Assembly (NCBI RefSeq): GCF_000215955.2
Contig: NZ_AFNV02000005.1
Coordinates: 62,001 to 126,000 of the forward strand
Length of the DNA: 64,000 bases
DNA from: Salinisphaera shabanensis E1L3A
GTDB taxonomy: Bacteria > Pseudomonadota > Gammaproteobacteria > Nevskiales > Salinisphaeraceae
Direction: 5' to 3'
In this document: piece by piece, positions 25,761 through 35,660 of the stretch
Layout: every line of letters begins with the position of its first letter
Numbering within the stretch: the stretch's first letter is position 1
Made by a program: the position numbers and the translations under genes
Notes under the pieces: model-generated
Told to the model about the DNA's origin: nothing
What the model saw: only the letters and a program-made list of their open reading frames with translations
Database searches by the model: none

Positions 25761-28034
25761 TCAGGCGGCCTTGGCGCGCAGTTCGCGGGCGGCATCGACC
25801 ATATGCTCGAGCGCGGGCCGCACTTCGGCCCAGCCGCGGGTCTTGAGGCCGCAATCGGGGTTCACCCAGATACGCTCGGGCGGTAGCACTTCGGTCGCTT
25901 TTTCCAGCAGCGCGATCATCTCGGCCTTGGCCGGCACGCGCGGGCTGTGAATGTCGTACACGCCGGGGCCGATCTCGTTCGGGTACTGGAATTTCACGAA
26001 GGCATCGAGCAGCTCCATCTGCGAGCGCGAGGTTTCGATCGAAATACAGTCGGCGTCCATCGCCGCGATCGCCTCGATGATGTCGTTGAACTCCGAATAG
26101 CACATATGGGTATGCACCTGGGTGTCGTCGGCGACCCCGCCTGCGGTCAGGCGAAAGCTCGCGCTCGCCCAGTCCAGATACTCGGCCCAGTCGGAGCGGC
26201 GTAGCGGCAGGCCTTCACGAAAAGCGGCCTCGTCGACCTGGATGGCGGCCAGTCCGGCGGCTTCCAGGTCGCAGACTTCGTCGCGAATGGCCAGGGCCAC
26301 CTGTTTGACCGTTTCGGATCGCGGCTGGTCGTCGCGCACGAACGCCCACTGCACCATGGTGACCGGGCCGGTGAGCATGCCTTTCATGGGTTTGTCGGTG
26401 AGCGACTGGGCATATTGCGACCATTTCACGGTCATGGGTTCGGGCCGCGACACATCCCCGAAGATGATCGGCGGCTTCACATAGCGCGAGCCATAGCTTT
26501 GTACCCAGCCGAACTTGGTGAAGGCATAGCCGGCGAGCTTTTCGCCGAAATATTCCACCATGTCGTTACGCTCGAATTCGCCGTGCACGAGCATGTCGAA
26601 CCCCATGGCCTCCTGCATTTGCACGGCCTCGGCGATCTGCTTTTTGAGAAAGGCATCGTATTGGGCATCCGTCAGATCACCGCGTTTGTGGGCCGCGCGC
26701 TGTTTGCGCACTTCGGCGGTCTGTGGAAACGAGCCGATCGTGGTGGTCGGAAAAGCCGGCAGGTCGAGCTTGGCCTGCTGCTTCGTGGCCCGTTCGGGAT
26801 AGGCGGAAAAACGTTTGTAGTCGGCCTCACTCACGCCGGACACCCGACTTTTGACCGCGCTGTCGTGAATACGCGCGGAGTTGGCGCGATCGGCCATCGC
26901 AGCGCCATTGGCGGCCAGCATTTCCTTGTCGAGGTCGTTGTCCATGGCCCGCGCCAGGAACACGATTTCGTCGAGCTTTTCTTCCGCAAAGGCCAGCCAG
27001 TTAAGAAACTCGTCGTCGAGCTTGCGTTCGCTGCGCAGCGTGACCGGGCAGTGCAGCAGGGAGCAACTCGGGGCTACGATCAAACGTTCGCTGCCCAGCT
27101 CGCCCAGCACGGGTTGCAGCGTGTCGATCGCCCGTGTGAGATCGGTTTTCCAGATATTACGGCCGTCGACGATGCCGACCGAGAGCTGCTTGTCGTCGGA
27201 CAAACGCGTTGCCACCGCCTCGATTTCTTCGCGAGCGCGTACGCCATCGATATGCAGGGCGGCGACCGGCAGCGAAGTAAACAGCTCACGGTTGTCGGCC
27301 AGCGCACCGAAATAGTTGGCCACCATGATCTTGATGCCCCGCACACCGGCCAGGGCGTCGTAGGCCTTGCGAATGACTTCGCGTTGGACGTCGTCCAGAT
27401 CCAGCGAGAATATCGGCTCGTCGATCTGCAGCCATTCGGCACCCTGCGCGGCTAGCCGTTCGGCGATCTGGACATAAACCTTAATCAGCTCGTCGGCCAG
27501 ATCGAACTTGTTCAAATCCGAGCCGTCTGTGACCTTGCCGAGGGTCAGATACGTCCCCGGACCCACGATCACCGGCTTGGTGATAATCCCCTGGGCCTTG
27601 GCTTCTTCGAACTCGTCGAAGATTTTCGTGCCGACCAGCGCGAACGCCGTGTCGCGCGTGAATTCCGGCACGATGTAGTGGTAGTTGGTATCGAACCACT
27701 TGGTCATTTCGCAGGCGATGGCTGTATCGGTGCCGCGGGCCATGTCGAAGGCCACATCGATGTTCATGTCGCCGCCGTTCCAGCCGAAGCGTTCGGGCAC
27801 GTTGCCAATCAGGCAGGACAGCCCCAGCACCTGATCGTAGAAAGAGAAATCGTTCGACGGGATCAAGTCGATGCCGGCGGCCTGCTGCTTGGCCCAGTTG
27901 GCGCGACGCAGCTCGGCCCCGGTGGCTTCCAGCCCGGCGTAATCCAGATCGCCTTTCCAGTAGGCCTCGGTGGCCTTCTTGAGTTCGCGGCGTTCGCCGA
28001 TACGCGGGAAACCGAGGTTCTGGGAAATCGTCAT
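25761..28034 (-). CDS. metE: Cobalamin-independent methionine synthase
   Basis: The 757-residue protein is a full-length MetE, which transfers the methyl group of methyltetrahydropteroyl-triglutamate to homocysteine. The N-terminus [20 protein letters not shown], the zinc-binding [10 protein letters not shown] and the late cysteine in [11 protein letters not shown] are present. A GGAG ribosome site lies 6 bases before the ATG. It is divergent from metR, the classic arrangement in which MetR with homocysteine activates metE. Confidence 0.97.
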   Translation of the reverse strand: MTISQNLGFPRIGERRELKKATEAYWKGDLDYAGLEATGAELRRANWAKQQAAGIDLIPSNDFSFYDQVLGLSCLIGNVPERFGWNGGDMNIDVAFDMARGTDTAIACEMTKWFDTNYHYIVPEFTRDTAFALVGTKIFDEFEEAKAQGIITKPVIVGPGTYLTLGKVTDGSDLNKFDLADELIKVYVQIAERLAAQGAEWLQIDEPIFSLDLDDVQREVIRKAYDALAGVRGIKIMVANYFGALADNRELFTSLPVAALHIDGVRAREEIEAVATRLSDDKQLSVGIVDGRNIWKTDLTRAIDTLQPVLGELGSERLIVAPSCSLLHCPVTLRSERKLDDEFLNWLAFAEEKLDEIVFLARAMDNDLDKEMLAANGAAMADRANSARIHDSAVKSRVSGVSEADYKRFSAYPERATKQQAKLDLPAFPTTTIGSFPQTAEVRKQRAAHKRGDLTDAQYDAFLKKQIAEAVQMQEAMGFDMLVHGEFERNDMVEYFGEKLAGYAFTKFGWVQSYGSRYVKPPIIFGDVSRPEPMTVKWSQYAQSLTDKPMKGMLTGPVTMVQWAFVRDDQPRSETVKQVALAIRDEVCDLEAAGLAAIQVDEAAFREGLPLRRSDWAEYLDWASASFRLTAGGVADDTQVHTHMCYSEFNDIIEAIAAMDADCISIETSRSQMELLDAFVKFQYPNEIGPGVYDIHSPRVPAKAEMIALLEKATEVLPPERIWVNPDCGLKTRGWAEVRPALEHMVDAARELRAKAA

Positions 28035-28131
28035 GGTCGCTCCGATTGGGTGTGGGCAGGCTTACGACAACACGCAGGCTGCACACAGGGATTCGAGGCC
28101 GGAAACTCTATAGCGCCTTTTCGATGAATAA

Positions 28132-28157
28132 AATTGGTATATTTGCATTAACCAATT
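28132..28157. promoter_or_regulatory. Dyad in the metE-metR divergent control region
   Basis: AATTGGT (28132-28138) and ACCAATT (28151-28157) are perfect arms around 12 AT-rich bases, 21 bp before the metR ATG. The whole interval 28110-28180 is AT-rich and should hold the divergent promoters. I did not find a perfect TGAA-N5-TTCA MetR site, so this dyad is only a candidate. Confidence 0.4.
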
Positions 28158-28177
28158 CATTTAATTCATATAATGCA

Positions 28178-29095
28178 ATGATCGAGCGTATTCACCTGAG
28201 CATTCTTCGAGCGATCGACCGGGAAGGGTCGCTTACCGCGGCCGCCCGGACCCTGCACTTGAGCCAATCCGCCCTGAGTCATGCGATCCGCAAGCTCGAA
28301 CGGCGCTCGGGTACCGCGATCTGGAGCCGGGAGGGTCGGCGGGTGCGGCTTACCGCCGCCGGCGAACACCTGCTGGCCGCCGCCAACCGGCTATTGCCCC
28401 AACTCGAACGGGTAGACGACATGCTGGCCGACTATGCCAGCGGCACGTATGGCTCGCTGCGTATCGGTATGGAATGCCACCCCTGCTATCGCTGGCTGCT
28501 CAAGGTGGTCGAGCCCTATCTGAGCGTGTGGCCGGGGGTGGATGTCGACGTGGTCCAGCAGTTCCAGTTCGGCGGCATGGCCGCTCTGTTCAACCACGAG
28601 ATCGATATCCTGGTCACGCCCGACCCGCTCAAGAAGAAAGGCGTGCAGTTCGAGCCGGTGTTCGACTACGAGCAGGTGCTGGCCGTTTCGGCCGATCATC
28701 CGCTGGCGTCGCACGACGCGGTACAGGCCGAAGATCTGGCCGGGGAGACGTTGCTGTCCTATCCCGTCGACCCGAGCCGGCTGGATGTGTACGTATCGCT
28801 GCTCACCCCGGCCGGCGTTACGCCGCATCGCCACAAGACGGTCGAGTCGACTGACATCATGCTGCAGATGGTGGCCGCCAGGCGTGGCGTGGCGGCCCTG
28901 CCGCGCTGGCTGATCGAGGAATACCAACCCCAGCTTGCGATCGTTGCGCGGCCACTGGGCGATTCCGGCATTGCCAAGCAGATTCATCTGGGCGTTCGGC
29001 GTGGTGATCGCGGACTGCCGGCACTCGAGGGGTTTCTTGAGCTTGCCGCTGCGCACAGGGGAGGGTTTGATTGGGGGGCCGCCCTAAAGAGCTAA
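28178..29095 (+). CDS. metR: LysR-type activator of methionine genes
   Basis: The 305-residue LysR protein begins MIERIHLSILRAIDREGSLT and continues RTLHLSQSALSHAIRKLERR, matching MetR. The effector domain includes LRIGMECHPCYRWLLKVVEP, a MetR-typical segment. It activates metE with homocysteine as co-inducer. The frame is open upstream, but ATG 28178 matches the family start. It is divergent from metE. Confidence 0.93.
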   Translation: MIERIHLSILRAIDREGSLTAAARTLHLSQSALSHAIRKLERRSGTAIWSREGRRVRLTAAGEHLLAAANRLLPQLERVDDMLADYASGTYGSLRIGMECHPCYRWLLKVVEPYLSVWPGVDVDVVQQFQFGGMAALFNHEIDILVTPDPLKKKGVQFEPVFDYEQVLAVSADHPLASHDAVQAEDLAGETLLSYPVDPSRLDVYVSLLTPAGVTPHRHKTVESTDIMLQMVAARRGVAALPRWLIEEYQPQLAIVARPLGDSGIAKQIHLGVRRGDRGLPALEGFLELAAAHRGGFDWGAALKS

Positions 29096-29313
29096 ACCTT
29101 CGGCCCTCGACGCGAATTAAAGAAGGGAAAGGTTCGAGCTATCGGGCTTTCGGCGCTCACGAGTTCGTCGGACCTTTGGTTTCGCACTGCTGTGCGAAAA
29201 CCCAAGCCAAAATTCACCTGCTCGGTTCATCCAGGAAACGAGCGGTTCGAGCCATAAGCCTTTCAGCACTCACGAGTTTATCGAACCCCTGGTTTCGCAC
29301 TGCTGTGCGACTC

Positions 29314-29341
29314 CCTTTCGTTTGCTCGTCCAAACGAAAGG
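29314..29341. repeat. Hairpin arm pair in repeat copy 2
   Basis: CCTTTCGTTTG (29314-29324) and CAAACGAAAGG (29331-29341) are perfect 11-bp arms with the 6-base spacer CTCGTC. Confidence 0.8.
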
Positions 29342-29847
29342 AAGCAAAGGAAAAGACGCCCGGGTTGCGCGTCGGCGCGAAGCGCGCCGAACCACTGCGA
29401 TGCGCGGGCCGAAGGGTGCGGCCCTAGTCAATCAATATGGCTCGGATCGCTTTGGCGATCCTCAGACAGCCTGGCCACACCGGCGCTGTGCGCCGGAAAC
29501 CCTTCGGCCCTGTGCTTCTCGTTCGCTTCACACGGGGCCGGAATACAGCAGGTAGCCCATAGCCGTGAGTCGGTGCAGCTACATACCGGAACCGAGGCCG
29601 TTGGCTGCGTTCTTGTCGGCTTACGCTTCGCTAGGCGACCTACACAAATCGTGACCTTGAGCGAGCGCCAGCGAGCTTGCCTGTATTCGGCCCCTTGGGC
29701 GTAGCGCCGAGCAGCACGAATCGTGAGCGGAATAAGACGGCCGGATGTTTGAGCGCAGCGAGTTTCCGGCCGGCCCGCTCGCGATTCGTGATGGGAGGGA
29801 ACCGATGCGTAGCATCGGCGCAAGACAGGGTGTCCTTTGCTTTGGTT

Positions 29848-29875
29848 ACTTTCATTTGGACAAGCAAATGAAAGT
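29848..29875. repeat. Variant hairpin arm pair
   Basis: ACTTTCATTTG (29848-29858) and CAAATGAAAGT (29865-29875) keep the 11-6-11 geometry of the other copies, but both arms have changed so that pairing is preserved; the spacer is GACAAG. Confidence 0.8.
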
Positions 29876-30010
29876 CACTCGCGCTGCAGCGCGAAACCCC
29901 AAGCCGAAATTCACCCGTGCAGTTGATTCAGACAGCGAACGATTTGAGCCACACGTCTTTCAATACTCACGAGTTTATCGAACCCTCGGTTTCGCACTGC
30001 TGTGCGACTC

Positions 30011-30038
30011 CCTTTCGTTTGCTCGTCCAAACGAAAGG
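30011..30038. repeat. Hairpin arm pair in repeat copy 3
   Basis: CCTTTCGTTTG (30011-30021) and CAAACGAAAGG (30028-30038), identical to the pair at 29314 including the CTCGTC spacer. Confidence 0.8.
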
Positions 30039-30132
30039 AAGCAAAGGAAAACACGCCCGGGTGGGGGCCATGCGTTGACACAACCCAGGCCACCCAAGTG
30101 GCCATCTAAAAACGCGAATGGCGGACACGCAA

Positions 30133-30165
30133 AAGCCGGCCGGCGTATTTCACGCCGGCCGGCTT
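30133..30165 (-). terminator. Terminator of rpmE
   Basis: Perfect 14-bp stem (30133-30146 / 30152-30165) with a 5-base loop, about 50 bp past the rpmE stop. On the minus strand the distal arm runs into TTTTGCG, a short T stretch. Confidence 0.75.
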
Positions 30166-30217
30166 GAATGCATCACGCGCCGCGCCCGAATGCGATCGAA
30201 CGCGGGGGCCAGAAGCC

Positions 30218-30481
30218 TTACTGCTTCTTGGCGCCCTTCATCATGCCAAAGCGGCGGTTGAAGCGCTCGACCTTGCCGGTCGTGTCCATGATGTTCTGCT
30301 TGCCGGTATAGAACGGGTGCGTCGCACTCGTGACTTCCAGCTTCACGAGCGGGTACTCGTTGCCATCTTCCCATTCGATGGTTTCGTTGGACTCGATGGT
30401 CGAGCGCGTGAGAAACGCGAAATCGCCGCCCATATCCTTGAATACGACGGGGCGATAGTTGGGGTGGATGTCTTTCTGCAT
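30218..30481 (-). CDS. rpmE2: 50S ribosomal protein L31, type B
   Basis: The 87-residue protein begins [20 protein letters not shown] and contains [20 protein letters not shown] and [11 protein letters not shown]. This is the type B L31, which lacks the zinc-binding cysteines of the type A protein and usually replaces it under zinc limitation in species with both. Whether a zinc-containing L31 exists elsewhere is not visible. It has its own terminator. Confidence 0.95.
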   Translation of the reverse strand: MQKDIHPNYRPVVFKDMGGDFAFLTRSTIESNETIEWEDGNEYPLVKLEVTSATHPFYTGKQNIMDTTGKVERFNRRFGMMKGAKKQ

Positions 30482-30539
30482 GGCCTGCTGTCTCGACTGT
30501 CGATCGTTAAAAAGTAAAACCGTTGCGATTCGCGCGTTG

Positions 30540-33500
30540 TTAAACGCGCGCCAGGGCTAGCGTGATCTGCGCGCCGTCGATATCGAAGGCCTGTTCGACC
30601 TCGCCCGACGGCTGCGCGTTCGGTTCGTACGCTTCGGCCAGGGTTTCACGTGCGATCACCGTCCTGTGGCTTTCGATCGCCTTCGCCAGTTCGTCGTCGG
30701 CGCGATATTGCACGCGAATCCGATCGGCGACATGAAAATCAGCCTGTTTGCGCAACCGCTGTACGCGATTGATCACTTCGCGCGCCAGCCCGCGTTCGCG
30801 TAGTGAATCCGTCAGTGTACTATCAAGTGCGACCGTAACGCCATCTTCTCGCCCAACGAGCCAGCCTTCCACGCCTTCGGCGGATACCAGCAGGTCGCCT
30901 TCGCCGAGTTCGATGTCTTCGCCGTCGGCGGTAACGATGAGCCGCATATCGCGCATATAGCGGGCAATGGCCTCGTCGTCGAGCGCCGCGACCGCGCCGG
31001 CAACCGCCTTCATCTTCTTGCCCAGACGCTTGCCCAGGGTCTTGAAGTTGGGCTTGGCGCTGCGCTTGACCAGGTCACCCTCGCCGGCCACGAATTCGAT
31101 GGCATCGACGTTGATCTCGTCGCGCACGATGGCGGCAATGGCATCGACATCGGCGCGTGCTACGTCGGCTTCTTCCACCACCAGAATACGCGCCAGCGGC
31201 TGGCGCACATTCAACCCGGCTTCGTTACGCAAGGCGAGTGCGTTGGCCACGATCGCGCGTGCCAGCGCCATGCGCCGTTCCAGGTCGGCATCGATGAGCG
31301 CGGCGTCGGCGGCGGGGAAATCAGCCAGATGGACCGAGGCGCGGGCGCCGCTTTCGTTGACCAGCTGGCCGTAGAGCCAGTCGGCAAAGAAGGGCGCAAT
31401 CGGCGCCATCATGGCTGCGACATCGCGCAGACAGGTCAGCGTGGTGTGATAGGCCGCGCGCTTGTCCGCAACTTCCGCTTCACTGGCATCGCCACCGGCA
31501 TCGGCGCGCGCGCCGGCCCAGAAACGGGCCCGCGAACGGCGGATATACCAGTTCGACAAGGCATCGATAAAACGCTCGACCGCACGTGCCGCACGCGTGG
31601 GGTTGTATTCGTCCAGCGCGGCCGAGGCTTCGGCAGCCGTGGATTGCAGCCGGGAAAGAATCCAGCGATCCAGTTCGGGACGCTCTGCCACGGCCGGTGC
31701 CGGCGTATCGGCGGTGAAACCGTCGATATTGGCGTAGGTGGCAAAGAACGAATAGACGTTTTCCAGCGTACCGAACACCTTGGTGCGTGTTTCGCGCAGA
31801 CCACGATCGGCGTATTTGGTGTTATCCCACGGCGGGCTGTTGGCCAGCATGTACCAACGGATGACGTCGGCGCCGTGTTCATCCAGGGCTTCGAACGGGT
31901 CGACCGTATTGCCCTTCGACTTGGACATCTTCTCGCCGTTGGCATCCAGCAGCAGGCCGTTGACGACCACGTTCTTGTAGGCCGGCGAGTCCTTGATGAG
32001 CGTGCCGATGGCATGCAGCGAATAGAACCAGCCACGGGTCTGATCGACGCCTTCGCAGATGAAATCGGCGGGGAAGTTGGCTTCGAAGCGCTCCTGGTTT
32101 TCGAACGGGTAATGCCACTGGGCGAACGGCATGGCGCCCGAGTCGAACCAGACGTCGATGATTTCCGGAACACGGCGCATGGTGCCGCCGTCTTCGGCTG
32201 TCCAGGTGATGGCATCGACCTGCGGCTTGTGCAGATCCAGGGTGTCGTCGTCGGCGACCTGATCGCCCGCGTACTCGCGCAGCTCGGCGATGGAGCCGAT
32301 GACCACGATCTCGTCCGGGTTGTTGTCGTTGACCCAAATGGGCAGCGGCGTGCCCCAGAAGCGATGCCGGGACAGCGCCCAGTCGACGTTGTTTTCCAGC
32401 CAGTCGCCGAAGCGACCGGTGCCGACATGGGCCGGGAACCAGTTGATACGGTCGTTGTAGGCGACCAGCTTGTCCTTGTTCTGCTGGGTGGCGACGAACC
32501 AGGACTCGACCGGGTAGTTCATCAAGGGGGTGCCCTTGCGCCAGTCGTGCGGGTAGTTGTGCACGGTCACCTGTTGCGAGAACAGCAGGCCGCGATCCTT
32601 GAGATCGCGTGCGACCGGCTTGTCGGCGTCCTTGAACCACAGCCCGCCGACCAACGGGAAGTCGGCCTGAAAATGGCCATTGCGCTCGATCGGGTTGAAT
32701 ACCGGCATGCCTTCAGCCGACGTCACACGGAAATCGTCCGCACCGAAGGCCGGGGCTTCGTGGGCAATGCCGGTGCCGTCGTCGGTGGTGATGAAATCGG
32801 CCGCGATCACGCGCCAGGCCTGATCGGCCTCGGGATGATCGGCAAAACAGTCGTAGGGGGGCTTGTAGCGCTTGCCGATGAGGGCATCGGCGCCAAAGGT
32901 TTCGAGGATTTCGGCGTTCTCGCCCAGCGTGGCGGCCACACAGGCCTTGGCCACGATGTAGACCGAGCCGTCTTCGGCGCGTGCCTTGGCATATTCGATA
33001 TTCGGGCCGACCGCGAGGGCTACGTTCGAGGGCATGGTCCAGGGCGTGGTGGTCCACGCGAGTATCGCCACGTCCGGCTCGTCTTCGAGGAAGAACTTCA
33101 CCGTGATCGACGGATCTTGTACTTCCTTGTAGCCGAGGCTGACCTCGTGCGAGGACAGCACCGTGCCCGAGCCCGGTGAATACCAGTGAATCTTGTGGCC
33201 CTTGTAGAGCAGACCCTGCTCGTGGAGCTGCTTGAGCAGCCACCAGACCGATTCGATATATTCGTTGGAGAAGGTGACGTAGGGCGCATCCAGATCGGCC
33301 CAGAAGCCGATCCGCCGGGTCAGATCGTCCCACTGGGTCTTGTAGCGCAGCACCGATTCGCGACAGGCCGCATTGTATTCGGCGATGCCGTAGTTCTCGA
33401 TATCCTCGCGCGACTTCAGGCCCAGTTCCTTCTCGACCTCGATCTCGACCGGCAGGCCGTGGGTATCCCAGCCGGCCTTGCGATCGACCCGATAGCCGCA

Positions 33501-33725
33501 CATCGTCTTGTAGCGACAGAAGGTGTCCTTGATCGTGCGCCCGAGCACATGATGAATACCCGGCCGGCCGTTGGCCGTGGGCGGGCCTTCATAGAAGGTG
33601 AAGGTCGGGCCATCGGCACGCGCGGCGGTGCTGGCCTCGAATACCTCCTCCTGATCCCACCAGCGGCGGATATCGCCGTCCAGTGCAGACAGGTCAAGCG
33701 GCTTGTGTTCGGTGAAACCGGTCAT
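30540..33725 (-). CDS. ileS: Isoleucyl-tRNA synthetase, type 2 (eukaryotic-like)
   Basis: The 1061-residue class I synthetase has [20 protein letters not shown] as its HIGH region, CP1 editing-domain segments, and [14 protein letters not shown] as the KMSKS loop. This version of the HIGH region, the [20 protein letters not shown] segment and the length belong to the IleS2 class, which includes eukaryotic and mupirocin-tolerant enzymes, rather than the ~940-residue E. coli type. The start is set at ATG 33725, just before the conserved N-terminus. No second ileS is in view and it is not linked to lspA. Confidence 0.93.
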   Translation of the reverse strand: MTGFTEHKPLDLSALDGDIRRWWDQEEVFEASTAARADGPTFTFYEGPPTANGRPGIHHVLGRTIKDTFCRYKTMCGYRVDRKAGWDTHGLPVEIEVEKELGLKSREDIENYGIAEYNAACRESVLRYKTQWDDLTRRIGFWADLDAPYVTFSNEYIESVWWLLKQLHEQGLLYKGHKIHWYSPGSGTVLSSHEVSLGYKEVQDPSITVKFFLEDEPDVAILAWTTTPWTMPSNVALAVGPNIEYAKARAEDGSVYIVAKACVAATLGENAEILETFGADALIGKRYKPPYDCFADHPEADQAWRVIAADFITTDDGTGIAHEAPAFGADDFRVTSAEGMPVFNPIERNGHFQADFPLVGGLWFKDADKPVARDLKDRGLLFSQQVTVHNYPHDWRKGTPLMNYPVESWFVATQQNKDKLVAYNDRINWFPAHVGTGRFGDWLENNVDWALSRHRFWGTPLPIWVNDNNPDEIVVIGSIAELREYAGDQVADDDTLDLHKPQVDAITWTAEDGGTMRRVPEIIDVWFDSGAMPFAQWHYPFENQERFEANFPADFICEGVDQTRGWFYSLHAIGTLIKDSPAYKNVVVNGLLLDANGEKMSKSKGNTVDPFEALDEHGADVIRWYMLANSPPWDNTKYADRGLRETRTKVFGTLENVYSFFATYANIDGFTADTPAPAVAERPELDRWILSRLQSTAAEASAALDEYNPTRAARAVERFIDALSNWYIRRSRARFWAGARADAGGDASEAEVADKRAAYHTTLTCLRDVAAMMAPIAPFFADWLYGQLVNESGARASVHLADFPAADAALIDADLERRMALARAIVANALALRNEAGLNVRQPLARILVVEEADVARADVDAIAAIVRDEINVDAIEFVAGEGDLVKRSAKPNFKTLGKRLGKKMKAVAGAVAALDDEAIARYMRDMRLIVTADGEDIELGEGDLLVSAEGVEGWLVGREDGVTVALDSTLTDSLRERGLAREVINRVQRLRKQADFHVADRIRVQYRADDELAKAIESHRTVIARETLAEAYEPNAQPSGEVEQAFDIDGAQITLALARV

Positions 33726-33813
33726 GGGCGTGACGTCGATCCAGGCAGGCGTGGCAATCAAAGCGCGACATCATAAACCCTGCGTGCGCCCCACGCATCG
33801 GGCTCGGGCTTTG

Positions 33814-34092
33814 TCAACGCTTGTCGCGAGCCGGTGGCACCGGGTCGAAACCGCCTTCGCGCAGCGGATGACAGCGCGTGATGCGTCGAAACGCCAGCCA
33901 AGAGCCGCGAATCGGCCCGTGTACTTGCAGCGCTTCCAGCGCATAGGCCGAACAACTGGGCATGTAGCGACAGCGCGGGCCCAGCAGGGGCGAGAGCGTA
34001 TAGCGATATATCACGATCGGCAGCTGCAATAGCCGGACGAACAACCAGCGTATGGCCGCACGAATCGATGTCATAGCGCTCTGCTGTGTCAT
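33814..34092 (-). CDS. yidD: Membrane protein insertion efficiency factor YidD
   Basis: The 92-residue protein has the YidD signature [20 protein letters not shown], then [20 protein letters not shown] and [14 protein letters not shown], with the conserved cysteines. YidD assists YidC-dependent membrane insertion. It is usually in the rpmH-rnpA-yidD-yidC cluster; here it stands apart, between ileS and a histidine kinase gene. ATG 34074 is a possible alternative start. Confidence 0.93.
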   Translation of the reverse strand: MTQQSAMTSIRAAIRWLFVRLLQLPIVIYRYTLSPLLGPRCRYMPSCSAYALEALQVHGPIRGSWLAFRRITRCHPLREGGFDPVPPARDKR

Positions 34093-34104
34093 GGCGTATC
34101 CAGT

Positions 34105-35469
34105 CTAGCGTGCGTCGATCTCTGCCGGCGACGCGACCAGCGGTACGAACAGCGACAACGTCACGCCGCGACCAGCGTTTCGCAACAATCTGAAGCGTCC
34201 GCCGAGCGCAGCGACGCGTTCCTGCAGCCCCGTCAGCCCCAGCCCGAGCGGCGTGTCTTCGCCCATGCCACGACCATCGTCCACAACCTCGATCGCCAGA
34301 CCGCGATCGCCCCCCGCACCGACCACCTGCAGGCTTATCTGCACGCATCGCGCCTGGGCATGGCGCGCGACATTGGTCAGACATTCCTGTACAGCGCGAT
34401 AGACCGTCACGCGCACGGCGTCATCCAGATCGTCGTCCAGCCCGTCCATATCGAGCTGCCAGTCGATCTCGGGCAGACGGGTTTGCCAGTCCTCGACCAG
34501 ATAAGACAACGAATCGCGCAGGCCGAAGTCGTCGAGCACGGCCGGGCGCAGGCGATTGAGCAAACGCTTGATACGCTGCTGAAGCAGGCCCACATGCGCC
34601 TGAATCGCGGTCACACGCTGCAGGGCACTGTCCTTGTCGTCGCGCCCGAGCGCCCAGGTGATCGCCTGCACATCACTGCGAATGCCAAACAGATAGGGCG
34701 CCATCTCGTCATGCAACTCGCGCGCGATCGCACGGCGTTCTTCTTCCTGCATGCCGACCAGTTTCTGGGTGAGCAGCCGCCGCTGTCGGGTGGCATCGCG
34801 CAACACAGCCACTACATGATTGAACTTGACCTGCGTATCCGCGAGTTCGGCCACGGCCGGGCCACAGACCGGCGCACTGAAGTCCCCTGCTTCGAGGCGC
34901 TCGAAACCGGCATGCAGATCGCGCAATGGCTTGAGTCCGAACCATAGTCCCAGATAGGTCAGCACACAGACACTCGCGAGAATCCAGACCGCGAGCCAGA
35001 ACAGATCGAAGACATCGCGCCACACCTCGGCGATTTCGTCTTCGATGCGGGCAGTAATACGGATACGCCCGAGGTCGCTGCCGCTGGCAAAAAGAATGGT
35101 GGCGAATTCATGGGTCGGCGGCACGATGAGCCGCTCGAACCAGTCCGGCGCAGGATCCGCTGGCATGGTGGGTGTGAGCGTGTGCCATTGGCCCGCGTCC
35201 GTTTCGATCTCGACCTGGACATGGCGCAAATCCTCGAACGCACGAGACAAGACCGCCAGCGCATCCGATGTGCGCGGACCGCTCAGATCGGCCATGAGAA
35301 AGCCGACCAGGCGCTGACTGAAATCCAGATTGGCCTGGATCTCCTCGACCGTGGCCTGGCGTGCGTTATGCAGAATAATGGCTGCGCCGCCCACCAGGCC
35401 CAGGCCCAGAATGCCGACAACGATCGCCAGAAGTCGTCCTTTCAAGGAAATACGCCGGGTACGGATCAC
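34105..35469 (-). CDS. NarX/UhpB-type sensor histidine kinase, probably of the methanol oxidation genes
   Basis: The 454-residue inner-membrane kinase has a transmembrane helix near residues 12-34, a periplasmic domain to about 150, a second helix (155-178), a HAMP-like linker, and a HisKA_3 domain with the phosphorylated His253 in RAIARELHDEMAPYLFG. The C-terminal ATPase has DDGRGMGED and LGLGLTGLQERVAALGG. It lies at the 3' end of the mxa cluster, 191 bp after the beta-propeller gene. The likely partner is the LuxR-type regulator at 46949, comparable to MoxY/MoxX of Paracoccus; the pairing is inferred. Confidence 0.88.
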   Translation of the reverse strand: MIRTRRISLKGRLLAIVVGILGLGLVGGAAIILHNARQATVEEIQANLDFSQRLVGFLMADLSGPRTSDALAVLSRAFEDLRHVQVEIETDAGQWHTLTPTMPADPAPDWFERLIVPPTHEFATILFASGSDLGRIRITARIEDEIAEVWRDVFDLFWLAVWILASVCVLTYLGLWFGLKPLRDLHAGFERLEAGDFSAPVCGPAVAELADTQVKFNHVVAVLRDATRQRRLLTQKLVGMQEEERRAIARELHDEMAPYLFGIRSDVQAITWALGRDDKDSALQRVTAIQAHVGLLQQRIKRLLNRLRPAVLDDFGLRDSLSYLVEDWQTRLPEIDWQLDMDGLDDDLDDAVRVTVYRAVQECLTNVARHAQARCVQISLQVVGAGGDRGLAIEVVDDGRGMGEDTPLGLGLTGLQERVAALGGRFRLLRNAGRGVTLSLFVPLVASPAEIDAR

Positions 35470-35660
35470 GCTGGCCCCCTATGACTCGAATGCGCACGAG
35501 GCCTGCTGACCGGCCCGTCTGCGCCTGCAAGCAAACATGCCGGCCAGCCGGCGCCCAATCCTCGCACGCACAACAGTCGACGCAAACGTCTGCCGCGTCG
35601 GGCGGCCATGCGCGCAGGCCCGGCACCTGCGCGCATGCACGAGCGCGAGTGCGTGCCGTA

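Larger units (their letters stand above)
29131..30063. repeat. Non-coding block with three copies of a long dispersed repeat
   Basis: The 1.1-kb gap between metR and rpmE has no credible gene. Three related copies start near 29131, 29241 and 29893. They share blocks such as CACGAGTTTATCGAACCC and TTTCGCACTGCTGTGCGA, and copies 2 and 3 continue into an almost identical segment ending AGGAAAA.ACGCCCGGGT. Short open frames inside resemble the widely mispredicted proteins found in such repeats of other gammaproteobacteria. It probably represents a dispersed intergenic repeat family. Its effect on metR or rpmE is unknown. Confidence 0.75.

Noticed and set aside
29640-29867. Small protein-like frame in the repeat block
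   Set aside because: It resembles mispredicted proteins that recur with dispersed repeats; no ribosome site and no independent support.
31329-33179. Long open frame (616 codons) on the plus strand opposite ileS
   Set aside because: Shadow of ileS; composition and sequence do not resemble a real protein.
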